This document shows, piece after piece, positions 26,243 to 36,003 of a stretch of DNA of 64,000 nt. Position numbers and translations under genes: made by a program. The stretch's first letter is position 1. Every line of letters starts with the position of its first letter. Below the pieces are notes generated by a model, which saw only the letters and a program-made list of their open reading frames with translations, was not told the origin of the DNA and did no database searches. Source of the DNA: Tolypothrix sp. PCC 7910 (lineage in GTDB: Bacteria; Cyanobacteriota; Cyanobacteriia; Cyanobacteriales; Nostocaceae); the NCBI RefSeq assembly GCF_011769525.1, contig NZ_CP050440.1, positions 3,535,501-3,599,500 on the forward strand, written 5' to 3'.

Positions 26243-27313
26243 TTAACTCTGCTTTTCGACTACAGTATCTCTTTCTAAAGCTAGTTGAATTAATCTATCT
26301 ACTAGTTCTGGGAAGGGAACACCACTATACCCCCATAATTGAGGATACATACTAGTTGCGGTAAACCCTGGCAAAGTATTTATCTCATTGATCAAAACTT
26401 CGCCTGTAGCTTCCACATAGAAAAAGTCTACTCTTGCCAAACCAGCAGCATCAACAGCGGCAAAAGCTTGTAAAGCCATGTCTTGAATTTGACGCGAGAT
26501 CGCATCTGGTAATTGGGCAGGGATAAATAAATCTGCTAAACCTGCTGTATACTTTGTTTCATAATCGTAAAAATCGCTCTTGTAGGTAATTTCCCCAATT
26601 ACTGAGGCTTGGGGTTGATCGTTGCCTAAAACAGCACATTCTACTTCTCTGGCGACAACTCCAGCTTCGATAATAATCCGGCGATCGTAACTAGCAGCAT
26701 TATCTAACGCCGCTTCTAATTCTTGACGCGATCGCACTTTGGCAATCCCCACCGATGAACCCAAGTTTGCAGGCTTGACAAAACAAGGATAGCCAAGCTC
26801 AAACTCAATTTCGTCACATAATTTCGGAAATACGCAAGGATTTGACCAAACTTGCGCTCTGGTTACAGCTTTGTACTTAACTTGGGGTAATCCAGCTTGA
26901 GCAAAAGCAACTTTCATACCAATTTTATCCATTCCCGTTGCCGAACCTAACACCCCAGAACCTACAAACGGGACTTGCATTAGGCTTAGTAAGCCTTGAA
27001 TTGTGCCATCCTCACCATTAGGCCCGTGCAGAATTGGAAACCAAACATCTACCGTTTGTGCTGCGGGTGGAAATTGCCAAAGATTCGGACTAGCCGTTAG
27101 ATTTTGGATAGCCGCGCCAGAAGCTAAAACTTGCTGTGCTACTTCCCCAGCCTGCCAAAAACCATCTTTTTGGATATAAAAAGGCAGAATTTCGTACTTA
27201 GTACTATTTTGCTCTGCACTTAAAGCATTAGCGATCGCCCGTGCTGAACTAATCGAAACTTCATGTTCCCCAGAACGTCCACCAAACAGCAACCCTACCC
27301 GCAGTTTAGTCAT
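26243..27313 (-). CDS. ddl: D-alanine--D-alanine ligase
   Basis: A 356-residue ATP-grasp ligase making D-Ala-D-Ala for peptidoglycan. The N-terminus [20 protein letters not shown] is diagnostic (Ser-Glu-His-Glu-Val). It is followed by [15 protein letters not shown], then [20 protein letters not shown] in the ATP-grasp domain, the [15 protein letters not shown] segment, and the metal-binding [18 protein letters not shown] near the C-terminus. Length fits the cyanobacterial DdlA-type family. The upstream flank (27314-27550) carries tandem heptamer repeats. Confidence 0.97.
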   Translation of the reverse strand: MTKLRVGLLFGGRSGEHEVSISSARAIANALSAEQNSTKYEILPFYIQKDGFWQAGEVAQQVLASGAAIQNLTASPNLWQFPPAAQTVDVWFPILHGPNGEDGTIQGLLSLMQVPFVGSGVLGSATGMDKIGMKVAFAQAGLPQVKYKAVTRAQVWSNPCVFPKLCDEIEFELGYPCFVKPANLGSSVGIAKVRSRQELEAALDNAASYDRRIIIEAGVVAREVECAVLGNDQPQASVIGEITYKSDFYDYETKYTAGLADLFIPAQLPDAISRQIQDMALQAFAAVDAAGLARVDFFYVEATGEVLINEINTLPGFTATSMYPQLWGYSGVPFPELVDRLIQLALERDTVVEKQS

Positions 27314-27365
27314 CTTCAGTACCTTATAACGCTTTATCTCGCAGATAGCGTATCACAGGTTTGTT

Positions 27366-27421
27366 ATTTGTCATTTGTCATTTGTCATTTGTCATTTGTC
27401 ATTTGTCATTTGTCATTTGTC
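27366..27421. repeat. ATTTGTC heptamer, eight tandem copies
   Basis: Eight exact copies of ATTTGTC lie in the gap between the divergent ddl and acyltransferase genes. A second, C-rich array of 7-base-like units (CCCCAATCCC, CCCAGTCCCTAAT) follows at about 27439-27495. Such short tandemly repeated sequences are typical of heterocystous cyanobacteria. Confidence 0.9.
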
Positions 27422-27561
27422 ATTTGGTAATTGATACCCTCATCCCAATCCCCAATACCCAGTCCCTAATCCCCAGTCCCTAATCCCCAATCCCAAAAAT
27501 TATCCAGGAATCAAGACACTACTCATTGTCTGAACTTTATCAAGTTTGTTAATATGCCTGG

Positions 27562-28410
27562 ATGTCAGAAACACAACATCGCTTGCACAAAAAACTCGGA
27601 TGGTCTTTGGATGAGCGAGATCCAGGATTCATCAAATCAATCATGCCAATCATGGGGTGGTTCTATGACCACTATTTTCGAGTTCAAACTAGTGGTTGGG
27701 AGCATATACCACCCCAAGAACAAGTTTTATTTGTTGGTTCTCACAATGGGGGACTAGCTGCTCCAGATATGCTGATGATGATGTATGACTGGTTCCGAAA
27801 ATTTGGTGTAGATCGGCCAGTCTATGGTTTAATGCATCCCACAGTTTGGGAAGTTACTCCGCAAATAGCACAACTAGTAGCTAAATGTGGCGCAATCATT
27901 GCTCATCCCAAAATGGCCTATGCGGCTTTGCGCTCTGGAGCTAGTGTACTTGTGTATCCTGGTGGCGCGGAAGATGTTTTTCGACCTTATGCTTTACGGA
28001 ACCAAATTTATTTTGCGGAGCGACAAGGGTTTATCAAGGTAGCACTGCGGGAACGGGTACCGATTGTCCCTGTGATTTCTGCAGGTGCTCATGAGACGCT
28101 GATTGTATTGACTGAATGTTATGACATTGTCGCGCAACTTCACAAATTGGGAATGCCTTGGTTGTTTGGTATTGATCCGGTAGTTTTTCCCATTTATTTA
28201 GGCTTACCTTGGGGTTTATCACTCGGCCCATTGCCTAACATACCCTTTCCTATCACTATTCATACAAGGGTTTGCCCACCGATTAAGTTTGAGCATTATG
28301 GCAGAGAAGCCGCGTGCGATCGCGAATATGTCAATGAATGTTATGAATTAGTTTTAAATAAAATGCAGCATGAGCTAGATCAATTAGTCAAGCTAACTAG
28401 CAATTCTTAA
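27562..28410 (+). CDS. Lysophospholipid/diacylglycerol acyltransferase-like protein
   Basis: A 282-residue protein of the PlsC/DGAT-related acyltransferase superfamily. The active-site block is VLFVGSHNGGLAAPD, with His and Asp spaced wider than the usual HxxxxD. The second block VLVYPGGAEDVFRP matches the PGG(A/x)xE type seen in DGAT2/TMEM68-like enzymes. FIKVALRERVPIVPVISAGAHE follows, as in that family. It should transfer an acyl chain to a glycerolipid or a prenyl/quinol alcohol at the membrane; the exact acceptor is not decidable. Upstream repeats separate it from divergent ddl. Start at ATG 27562 because the earlier ATG at 27554 is out of frame. Confidence 0.82.
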   Translation: MSETQHRLHKKLGWSLDERDPGFIKSIMPIMGWFYDHYFRVQTSGWEHIPPQEQVLFVGSHNGGLAAPDMLMMMYDWFRKFGVDRPVYGLMHPTVWEVTPQIAQLVAKCGAIIAHPKMAYAALRSGASVLVYPGGAEDVFRPYALRNQIYFAERQGFIKVALRERVPIVPVISAGAHETLIVLTECYDIVAQLHKLGMPWLFGIDPVVFPIYLGLPWGLSLGPLPNIPFPITIHTRVCPPIKFEHYGREAACDREYVNECYELVLNKMQHELDQLVKLTSNS

Positions 28411-28675
28411 TCAAATTCATCTTAGAGGCTTCCAGAGAATCAATTATTTAATTTACTCAGATAATAAATATTTTTATTTTTCTCTCGGCTTAGACAGTGA
28501 TGGGAGATTTTTTATTCATTGAAAGTCCCTAGCTCTGACGCATCTGCTGAGATAGGGAGCAAAAGACTTTGATTTATACTTTACAGACTATAAATGATAG
28601 AATCAGATGCTTTTTTGTCAAAATGATAAAGAGAAGTAATTAAAATTTTGACATACATAATTAGGGACAGTTCAC

Positions 28676-29662
28676 ATGGCAGGGATGACGCTCGATCAGC
28701 TACGCATCTTTCTCGCTGTGGCGGAGCATCTACACTTTACTCGTGCGGCGGAAGAGCTCTATATTACTCAACCGGCTGTTAGTGCTGCGATCCAAAGCTT
28801 AGAGCAGGAATACCGAGTCAAGCTGTTCCATCGCATTGGCCGTCATATTGAGATTGCGGAAGCGGGGAAATTACTCCAAGAGGAGGCGCGAAAAATTCTC
28901 GATCAGGTGAGTTTGACAGAACGCGGATTACGGGAACTCAACAATCTGCAAAGAGGGGAATTGAAATTGGGATCGAGTTTGACAATCGGTAACTATTGGC
29001 TTCCGAGTAAGATTAGCGAGTTTAAAAGCCAATATCCGGGAATTTCTGTTAACTGTACCCTTGCTAACGCAGAGACGATTTGTACAGGAACAGCAATGGG
29101 ACAGTTTGATTTAGGTTTGGTGGAAGGGGATGTGAAGCCAGAACTGCAAACAACGATGGACTATGAAATTATCGGGAGCGATCGCTTACAAATTGTAGTC
29201 GGCAAAACGCACCCTTGGTTTGAGCGCGGTGAAGTTGAACTCATAGAACTGACTCAAACTCCTTGGGTGATGCGGGAACCTGGTTCGGGAACACAGCAGA
29301 GATTCGAGGAAGCTTTACAAAATTGGGGGATAAACCTTAGTGAACTCGATGTTATGTTAGTTTTCAACAGTGGGGAGATGGCAAAAGCCGCAGTAGAAAG
29401 CGGAGTAGGTGCTACAGGAATTTCTGAGTTAATGGTAAAAAAAGAAATCCAACTGGGGACTTTACGTACAATCCGAGTTATAGATAATAGGAATAGCTCT
29501 AGCATGAGTGTAGAGATAATTCGACCTTTTTTTAAACTCAAACATAGACAACGTTTTCAAACAGCTCTTTCCAAAGCTTTTGAGAAAATGCTAATAACAT
29601 CACATTTGCCTAATTCATCACTAAGTTCGTCAATATTGGCTCTGGAAAGGCAAGTCTCTTAG
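28676..29662 (+). CDS. LysR-family transcriptional regulator
   Basis: A 328-residue LTTR. The N-terminal winged helix-turn-helix spans ~4-63 (LRIFLAVAEHLHFTRAAEEL, then ITQPAVSAAIQSLEQ). The effector domain follows from ~90 (GELKLGSSLTIGNYWLPSKI). The ligand is unknown. The chosen ATG has GGGA nine bases upstream; a second ATG three codons later is possible. The gene is followed by a strong terminator, so it is not in one operon with the efflux genes 600 bp downstream, although it could regulate them. Confidence 0.93.
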   Translation: MAGMTLDQLRIFLAVAEHLHFTRAAEELYITQPAVSAAIQSLEQEYRVKLFHRIGRHIEIAEAGKLLQEEARKILDQVSLTERGLRELNNLQRGELKLGSSLTIGNYWLPSKISEFKSQYPGISVNCTLANAETICTGTAMGQFDLGLVEGDVKPELQTTMDYEIIGSDRLQIVVGKTHPWFERGEVELIELTQTPWVMREPGSGTQQRFEEALQNWGINLSELDVMLVFNSGEMAKAAVESGVGATGISELMVKKEIQLGTLRTIRVIDNRNSSSMSVEIIRPFFKLKHRQRFQTALSKAFEKMLITSHLPNSSLSSSILALERQVS

Positions 29663-29723
29663 CTGTACAGCTGCTTTAATTGATGTTATTGGATATACCC
29701 GAATAGAGCATAAAGTTGTTAGG

Positions 29724-29773
29724 CATAAAACCCTCTAAGGCAAATATAGAGAGGGTTTTATGTCTATTTTTTT
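29724..29773 (+). terminator. Rho-independent terminator of the LysR gene
   Basis: A 13-base perfect stem CATAAAACCCTCT/AGAGAGGGTTTTATG-type pairing with a ~13-base loop, then a run of T at 29767-29773. It lies 62 bp past the LysR stop. Confidence 0.85.
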
Positions 29774-30265
29774 GTTCAATTAAGTGTAATAAGTGTAAAA
29801 AAAAATAAATTTACCCAACATACAAATAGAATCATAAATTACATTAATTTCCGGCAATACATAGGCAGCGATCCCAGCCAAGCAAGATTAGAACATTTTC
29901 CGCAAGGATTGAAAAGGCAGTATTAAATGCATATATAGAAACTGATTTTTACCACTTACCTTTCGGTAGATTATAGATAACTACAAAAGTAGTATATTTG
30001 ATCAAGAATGTTAGATAATTTGCCATCAATCATCATGCTAAATCAGTAAATCTAAAAGAGTTAATGGTAAAAATTCAAGAGTCAAGGGTTACGGTTTAAA
30101 AGACACTTCGGGAAAATATGGGTTTAAAGTCCTCATTGAAAACTCTTGGAGTACTTGCCCTTGTAGCTCTGGGGTCACCAAAACAAAAAGGAGGAGATTG
30201 AAAATTCTATGAGGTTAAATTCAAATTAATTTTTACTTAACTTTTTTTGAGGTTCCTTATATACC
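29774..30265. other. Intergenic region upstream of the RND efflux genes
   Basis: About 490 AT-rich bases. It should hold the efflux operon promoter. A 27-codon frame at 30118 (MGLKSSLKTLGVLALVALGS...) looks like a signal-peptide fragment and ends near GGAGGAG, but I cannot support it as a gene. Nothing else is seen. Confidence 0.5.
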
Positions 30266-31579
30266 ATGACATCCCCTAATTCACCCACTGATTTTGAAGA
30301 AAGCATTCCCGAATCATCATTTGAGCCACCACCAAAACAAAGGCGGTGGCTTCGGTTATTGTTAGCTGCACTCTTATTACTTGGTGGTGGTGCTATAGTT
30401 TGGCGTTTGGTAACGCCGCAGCAACAACAAACAGCTCAAACGAACGCTCAACCGCCAGGGGTAAGAGTTAAATTAGCCCCCGCACAAACAGGCACAATCC
30501 AAGAAAGTTCAGATTTTATTGCCAACCTAGAGTCTCGGCGTTCAGTCAGACTACAACCGAGAATCCAAGGACAAGTTACTCAGATATTTGTGCGATCGGG
30601 AGATAGAGTAGCTGAAGGTACGCCAATTATTCAGGTAGATCCAAGACAGCAACAAGCAGCAGTTAGCGGGTTAAATGCAGGGGCCCAAGGGGCGAGAGCA
30701 CAATTACAAAATGCTTTAGCTACACTTAAATCATTACAAGCCGATCGCCTATCGAATGTTGCTGATGTTAAATTAAACCAGCAAGATTATGACAGGTATG
30801 TCACCCTCGCTGCAGAAGGTGCTGTCTCCCGGCAGATCAGAGATCAGTACGCTAATCGCCTAGCTACATCTAAGGCACAACTCAACGCCATAGATTCCAA
30901 AATTCAAGCACAGCAGGCTAGTGTATCCCAGGCAGAAAAAGCTTTGCAGCAAGCTGAGGCTAATACTAAACAACAAGTAGTTGAGCTGCAATACTACAAA
31001 ATTACTGCTCCTTTTGCGGGCACTGTTGGCGATATTCCCGTAAAAGTGGGAGATTTTGTGAATACTTCCACACAATTAGCTACTATCACACAGAATCAAC
31101 CATTAGAAGTCAATATTTCCATCCCACTAGAGCGAGGGGCACAATTACGTAAAGGATTACCTGTGGAAATCATGGATGCTCAAGGACAACCCATAGGTAA
31201 AAGCCAAATATTCTTTATTTCTCCCAGCGTGGGTAATGGCACACAAGCCATACAAGTGAAAGCCCTATTGAACAACTCGCAAGGTAGATTGCGAGCCGAT
31301 CAATTAGTGCGAGCAAAAGTGATTTGGAATCAAAAGCCAGGAGTTTTAATTCCCACAACAGCAGTATCTCGCGTAGCTGGAGAAACCTTTGCTTATGTAG
31401 CGCAAACAGAAAATGATCCCCAAGGTAAAGCGCAATTAGTCGCGCGGCAAAAGCGAGTCAAGCTAGGCAATATTCAAGGTAATAATTACCAAGTTCTCGA
31501 AGGATTGCAGCCAGAAGAACAAATTATCGTCTCTGGTTTGCTGAATTTGAGAGATGGCGTGCCTGTGATTACAGAGTAG
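30266..31579 (+). CDS. RND efflux periplasmic adaptor (membrane fusion protein)
   Basis: A 437-residue AcrA/MexA-type adaptor. After a Pro/Glu-rich N-terminus comes one membrane anchor (~27-48). The biotinyl-lipoyl half motif RLQPRIQGQVTQIFVRSGD lies at ~93-111. An alpha-hairpin follows (~130-235, rich in Gln and Ala), then the second lipoyl half (YYKITAPFAGTVGDIPVKVG) and the beta-barrel and membrane-proximal domains. There is no lipobox Cys. It bridges the inner-membrane pump encoded next to an outer-membrane channel, probably TolC-like and encoded elsewhere. Co-transcription with the pump gene 114 bp downstream is likely. Confidence 0.94.
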   Translation: MTSPNSPTDFEESIPESSFEPPPKQRRWLRLLLAALLLLGGGAIVWRLVTPQQQQTAQTNAQPPGVRVKLAPAQTGTIQESSDFIANLESRRSVRLQPRIQGQVTQIFVRSGDRVAEGTPIIQVDPRQQQAAVSGLNAGAQGARAQLQNALATLKSLQADRLSNVADVKLNQQDYDRYVTLAAEGAVSRQIRDQYANRLATSKAQLNAIDSKIQAQQASVSQAEKALQQAEANTKQQVVELQYYKITAPFAGTVGDIPVKVGDFVNTSTQLATITQNQPLEVNISIPLERGAQLRKGLPVEIMDAQGQPIGKSQIFFISPSVGNGTQAIQVKALLNNSQGRLRADQLVRAKVIWNQKPGVLIPTTAVSRVAGETFAYVAQTENDPQGKAQLVARQKRVKLGNIQGNNYQVLEGLQPEEQIIVSGLLNLRDGVPVITE

Positions 31580-31690
31580 GGATTGGGGGACTGGGGATTA
31601 GGGACTGGGGAGCAGACAGGGCAATTGCCCAATTCCCCATGCCCAATGCCCCATGCCCCATGCCCCATTACCCATTACCCATTCCCCCAT
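31580..31690. repeat. G-rich then C-rich short tandem repeats in the efflux operon gap
   Basis: Units like GGGGACT/GGGGATTAGG are followed by inverse-type units CCCCATG and CCCATTA, so the region can fold on itself. It fills the space between the adaptor stop and the pump start. Reading through it in the pump frame gives a spurious 37-residue N-terminal extension. Confidence 0.85.
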
Positions 31691-31693
31691 TTC

Positions 31694-34600
31694 ATGTTTG
31701 TCGATTTTTTTATCAGGCGACCTGTATTTACAAGTGTCTGCTCTATCATCATCCTTCTGGTAGGAGCAATCAGCATTCCCACACTACCTACAGCACAGTA
31801 TCCAGAAATTAGTCCGACTCAAATTACTGTGACTGCCAACTATGTTGGTGCTAGTGCAGAAGTTGTGGAAAATACTGTGACGACGGTATTAGAACGCCAA
31901 ATTAATGGCGTTGAAGGCTTGAAGTATATGACTTCGAGCAGTAGTAACAATGGCAATAGTACGATTACAGTCACATTCGATCCATCCAGAAACAAAGATA
32001 TTGCCGCAGTTGATGTGCAAAATCGCGTTTCACTGGCGGAACCGTTGTTACCAGAAGTGGTGCAGCAAACTGGAGTGACTGTCACCAAACAATCAAACAA
32101 TATTCTGTTAGCGATCGGGTTGTACTCTGATAACCAAGAGTTCGACAATGTCTTTTTAAGTAATTACGCTGACTTGTATATCGTCGATGCCGTCAAAAGA
32201 ATCAGTGGTGTGGGCGAGGCACAGATTTTTGGAGAACGGCGTTATGCAATGCGTTTGTGGCTTGATCCCAACCGTCTAGCTAGCCGCAATCTCACTGCCC
32301 AAGATGTAATTGATGCCCTTAATGAACAAAACGTGCAGGTGGGTGCAGGGCAAATTGGTCAGCAGCCAACATTGCCCGATCAAATGTATCAAATAGACTT
32401 GCAAGCTATCGGTAGGCTGACAGAAGCCGCGGAATTTGACGACATTGTGATCAAGACCGCAAACGATGGCACGCTGATCAAGATGAAAGATGTTGGTCGG
32501 GCGGAATTGGGAGCAGAAAACTATAACTCCTTCCTGCGATTTAGAGGTAATGAAGGTGTGGGTATAGGGATATTTGCCACTCCCGGAAGTAATGCCCTAG
32601 ACGTTGCTAAGGCCGTGAAAACAGAAATGGTGCGACTAGCACAAAGCTTTCCACCAGGAATGAAATATCAAGTAGCTTTTGATACAACATCCTTTGTAGA
32701 AGCTTCCTTGGCAGAGGTGGTTAAGACCTTGATAGAAGCGATCGCTCTTGTGGTCTTGGTGATTTTCCTCTTCTTACAAGACTGGCGCACTACCTTAATT
32801 CCGGTGATTGTAATTCCCCTAACTTTGGTAGGGACATTTGCCTTTATCAAAGCTTTTGGATTTTCCATCAACACCCTGACCATGTTTGGTTTAACCCTCG
32901 CTACAGGGTTGGTAGTGGATGACGCAATTATCGTGGTAGAGAATGTCTCTCGCTTAATTGAGGATGAGGGAATGCCTCCTCTTCAGTCCGCGTCTGAATC
33001 TATGCGGGAGCTATTTGGGGCAGTAATTGCCACTTCTCTCGTACTAATGGCTGTATTTGTACCTGTTGCCTTTTTCCCTGGCTCTACAGGACAGATATAT
33101 AAACAGTTTGCGCTGACGATCGCCTTTTCGATGGTGATCTCTACATTTTTAGCCTTGACCCTAACTCCTGCGCTTTCAGCTTTGTTGCTGCGTCGTGGAC
33201 AAAGACCACGTGGTTGGTTAGGTTGGGTTTTTGAGCGCATTAACCGTTTTATTGATTGGACACGCCGAGGGTATGAGCGATCGCTGTTTCGTTTAAATAA
33301 GCTCAGAGCGATCGTTGTCCTCTTATTTGTCCTTTCCTTGGGGTTCACAGCTTGGCTTTATACCCGCGTACCTACAGCATTTATCCCCGACGATGACCAA
33401 GGCTATTTCATCACTATTATTCAAGGGCCAGAAGGCGTTTCCCTGAACTACACAAGTAAAGTGATGGCTCAGGTAGAAAAAGAAATTCTCAAATTACCAG
33501 AAGTTACAGGTACCTTTGCGATCGGTGGTTTTGGTTTTAGTGGTAACTCGGCTAATAGTGGGGCGATTTTTACTACCCTCAAACCTTGGGAAGAACGCCA
33601 CGAACCAGGACAGTCAGCACAAGCCATTATTGGTAAGTTAGCCGGGGTGTTTTCAGCCATTCCAGAAGCCAGAATCTTCCCAGTCAATCCACCATCAATT
33701 CAAGGTTTAGGCAGTTTTGGGGGTTTCCAATTTCAGCTACAAGATAGAGCTGGTAACAGTGGTTTGAATACACTACTGCAAGTCATGGGTCAGTTACTCG
33801 AACGTGGTAATCAGACACCAGGATTACAAGCCGTATTTAGCACATTTAACGCGAATACGCCGCAAATGCTGATTGAAGTCAACCGCAACAAAGCCAAAGC
33901 CTTACAAGTTCCTGTAGACGAGATTTTTAATACTCTCCAGAGTTACTTAGGTTCGCGGTATGTCAATGACTTTAACTTGCTACAACGAACTTATCGGGTA
34001 TATGTGCAAGCAGACGCGCAATTTCGCTCCAATCCTGAAGATATTGGTAAATTGTACGTTCGTTCCGACAACAATCAAATGATTGCTCTCAGCAATTTAG
34101 TGAAAGTCACTTCCACTATTGGCGCACAAACAATCAATCACTATAACTTGTTCCGTTCAATTGAAATTAACGGTTCAGCCGCACCAGGTTATAGTTCTGG
34201 GCAAGCAACCACAGCAATGGAACAACTAGCTAAGCAGGTTCTACCAGCGAGTATGGGCTACGAATGGTCAGGAATAGCCGCCGAAGAACAGGAATCTGGC
34301 GGTCAAGCACCGATCATCTTTATTTTGGGGCTGGTGTTTGTATTCTTAGTACTGGCTGCTCAATATGAGAACTACGTTGACCCGTTGATTATTATGCTGG
34401 CAGTACCCCTAGCTATTTTAGGCGCACTGTTAGCACAGTCGATGCGTGGTTTACCCAATGATGTGTTTTGCCAAGTGGGTTTAGTGATGCTGATTGGTTT
34501 AGCCAGTAAAAACGCGATTTTGATTGTAGAATTTGCCAACCAACTGCGAGAACAAGGCCTTTCACTCACTAAAGCCGCCATTCAAGCATCACAAGAGCGC

Positions 34601-34876
34601 TTACGACCAATTTTGATGACTTCCTTATCCTTTATTTTAGGGATTTGGCCGTTAGTCAATCCCGTAGGTGCAGGTGCAGCCAGCAGAAAATCACTAGGTA
34701 ACGCTGTAGCTGGTGGAATGATAGTTTCTACTTTATTGAGTTTGTTTGTAGTGCCAATTTTATATATCGTGATTGGCAAAATTCGCGATCGCTTTCGCCG
34801 TCATCCTCAGCACCCACAATTGCCAGAATCCACCCAGGATGGCAAAGTAACTTACACAACCCACCACGGACGCTAA
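31694..34876 (+). CDS. RND-family multidrug efflux pump, HAE1 type (AcrB-like)
   Basis: About 1060 residues. I start at ATG 31694 (MFVDFFIRRPVFTSVCSIII), the conserved AcrB-family N-terminus; an in-frame ATG at 31583 would add only repeat-encoded residues. The two-fold pattern of membrane domains and large periplasmic loops is clear: helix 1, porter loops, helices including GLTLATGLVVDDAIIVVENV with the proton-relay Asp pair, then the second half with LVFVFLVLAAQYENYVDPL and GLASKNAILIVEFANQL carrying the relay Lys. It should export hydrophobic or amphiphilic compounds using the proton gradient, with the adaptor upstream. Confidence 0.95.
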   Translation: MFVDFFIRRPVFTSVCSIIILLVGAISIPTLPTAQYPEISPTQITVTANYVGASAEVVENTVTTVLERQINGVEGLKYMTSSSSNNGNSTITVTFDPSRNKDIAAVDVQNRVSLAEPLLPEVVQQTGVTVTKQSNNILLAIGLYSDNQEFDNVFLSNYADLYIVDAVKRISGVGEAQIFGERRYAMRLWLDPNRLASRNLTAQDVIDALNEQNVQVGAGQIGQQPTLPDQMYQIDLQAIGRLTEAAEFDDIVIKTANDGTLIKMKDVGRAELGAENYNSFLRFRGNEGVGIGIFATPGSNALDVAKAVKTEMVRLAQSFPPGMKYQVAFDTTSFVEASLAEVVKTLIEAIALVVLVIFLFLQDWRTTLIPVIVIPLTLVGTFAFIKAFGFSINTLTMFGLTLATGLVVDDAIIVVENVSRLIEDEGMPPLQSASESMRELFGAVIATSLVLMAVFVPVAFFPGSTGQIYKQFALTIAFSMVISTFLALTLTPALSALLLRRGQRPRGWLGWVFERINRFIDWTRRGYERSLFRLNKLRAIVVLLFVLSLGFTAWLYTRVPTAFIPDDDQGYFITIIQGPEGVSLNYTSKVMAQVEKEILKLPEVTGTFAIGGFGFSGNSANSGAIFTTLKPWEERHEPGQSAQAIIGKLAGVFSAIPEARIFPVNPPSIQGLGSFGGFQFQLQDRAGNSGLNTLLQVMGQLLERGNQTPGLQAVFSTFNANTPQMLIEVNRNKAKALQVPVDEIFNTLQSYLGSRYVNDFNLLQRTYRVYVQADAQFRSNPEDIGKLYVRSDNNQMIALSNLVKVTSTIGAQTINHYNLFRSIEINGSAAPGYSSGQATTAMEQLAKQVLPASMGYEWSGIAAEEQESGGQAPIIFILGLVFVFLVLAAQYENYVDPLIIMLAVPLAILGALLAQSMRGLPNDVFCQVGLVMLIGLASKNAILIVEFANQLREQGLSLTKAAIQASQERLRPILMTSLSFILGIWPLVNPVGAGAASRKSLGNAVAGGMIVSTLLSLFVVPILYIVIGKIRDRFRRHPQHPQLPESTQDGKVTYTTHHGR

Positions 34877-34903
34877 GCAAGGGGAGCAGGGGGAGTTCAC
34901 GTA

Positions 34904-34932
34904 GGATGCGTTAGCGATAGCGTAACGCATCC
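34904..34932. repeat. Dispersed palindrome GGATGCGTTA/TAACGCATCC
   Basis: Ten-base arms GGATGCGTTA/TAACGCATCC flank a central GCGATAGCG, just after the efflux pump stop. I recognise this as a common Nostoc-type intergenic palindrome; it may also act as a weak terminator. Confidence 0.75.
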
Positions 34933-34968
34933 AGATTCTGTCAAAATCTCTTAATTTTGAATTGAATT

Positions 34969-35709
34969 ATGGCACCTTTAACAGAAAAAGTTGCAATTAT
35001 CACTGGTGCATCGCGGGGTATTGGAAAAGCGATCGCACTCAAGTTAGCTAGTAACGGTGCATCAGTTGTCGTCAACTATGCAGGTAATACCGCCAAAGCC
35101 GAAGAAGTTGTGACTGAAATTACTCAGCACGGAGGACAAGCGTTAGCTATCCAAGCAGATATTAGCCAAGTAGCTGAAATCGAAAGGCTCTTCGATCAAG
35201 CTATTGCCCAATTTGGTAAGGTTGATATTTTGGTGAATAATGCTGGCAGTATTGTTTACAAGCCTATAACGGAAATCACAGAAGCCGATTTTGATAAAAT
35301 CTTTGCTGTCAACGTCAAAGGTACATATTTTGCTTGTCAACAAGCTGCCCAAAAGCTAACAGAGGGTGGGCGCATTATTAACTTCTCCTCCTCAACCACA
35401 GCCATGATGCTACCAACTTACAGCGCTTATGTCGCAACCAAAGGCGCTGTAGAACAAATCACGCGAGTATTAGCTAAAGAACTAGGTACAAAGAAAATTA
35501 CAGTCAACGCCGTTTCTCCAGGCCCCACAGATACAGAACTGTTCCGCGACGGTAAAACTGACGAACAAATTAACCGTTTAGCCCAAATGGCCGCTTTAGG
35601 AAAATTGGGAGATGTGCAAGAAATCGCCGATGTAGTAGCATTTTTAGCTAGTGATGAGGCGCGATGGATTACTGGGCAAAATATTCGCGTTAATGGCGGA
35701 ATTGCATGA
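34969..35709 (+). CDS. Short-chain dehydrogenase/reductase (FabG-like fold)
   Basis: A 246-residue classical SDR. It shows the cofactor motif TGASRGIG (~13-20), NNAG (~90), the catalytic Ser and YSAYVATK with Tyr and Lys (~150-157), and the C-terminal GQNIRVNGGIA. The NYAGN after the second strand suggests NADP preference. The substrate is unknown; glucose dehydrogenase-like and 3-ketoacyl reductase names are both possible. It is monocistronic, with a dispersed palindrome upstream. Confidence 0.9.
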   Translation: MAPLTEKVAIITGASRGIGKAIALKLASNGASVVVNYAGNTAKAEEVVTEITQHGGQALAIQADISQVAEIERLFDQAIAQFGKVDILVNNAGSIVYKPITEITEADFDKIFAVNVKGTYFACQQAAQKLTEGGRIINFSSSTTAMMLPTYSAYVATKGAVEQITRVLAKELGTKKITVNAVSPGPTDTELFRDGKTDEQINRLAQMAALGKLGDVQEIADVVAFLASDEARWITGQNIRVNGGIA

Positions 35710-36003
35710 TCTAAAAATTATTCTGAATATTTATACTCAAAACGCTCATAGGTGAAACGATAAAGAAGCGGATGAGACCTGAGAAACTACTCTTAAACTT
35801 TGACTCTTAACAAATAACAAATGCCAAACGCCAAATAGCAAACACCCAATATAATGGCTATGGCAGCTAACCAAACAGGTGAGTGAATAGGAGCTAAAAA
35901 ACGTTGTATTAAAACGTTGATAACGCTTATATATATCAGTTAACTCACTGAATTTTGGCTTCTGTTTTACCCACGAAATCTCATTCCGCAACATCCTACA
36001 ATT
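35710..36003. other. Gap between SDR and rubrerythrin genes
   Basis: 294 bases with short repeat-like stretches (AACAAATAACAAATGCCAAACGCCAAATAGC around 35809-35840). It contains the rubrerythrin promoter region but no clear box. No gene is visible. Confidence 0.45.

Noticed and set aside
30118-30201. 27-codon frame resembling a signal peptide upstream of the efflux operon
   Set aside because: Too short, no clear ribosome site; could be a leader or a gene remnant but nothing supports either.
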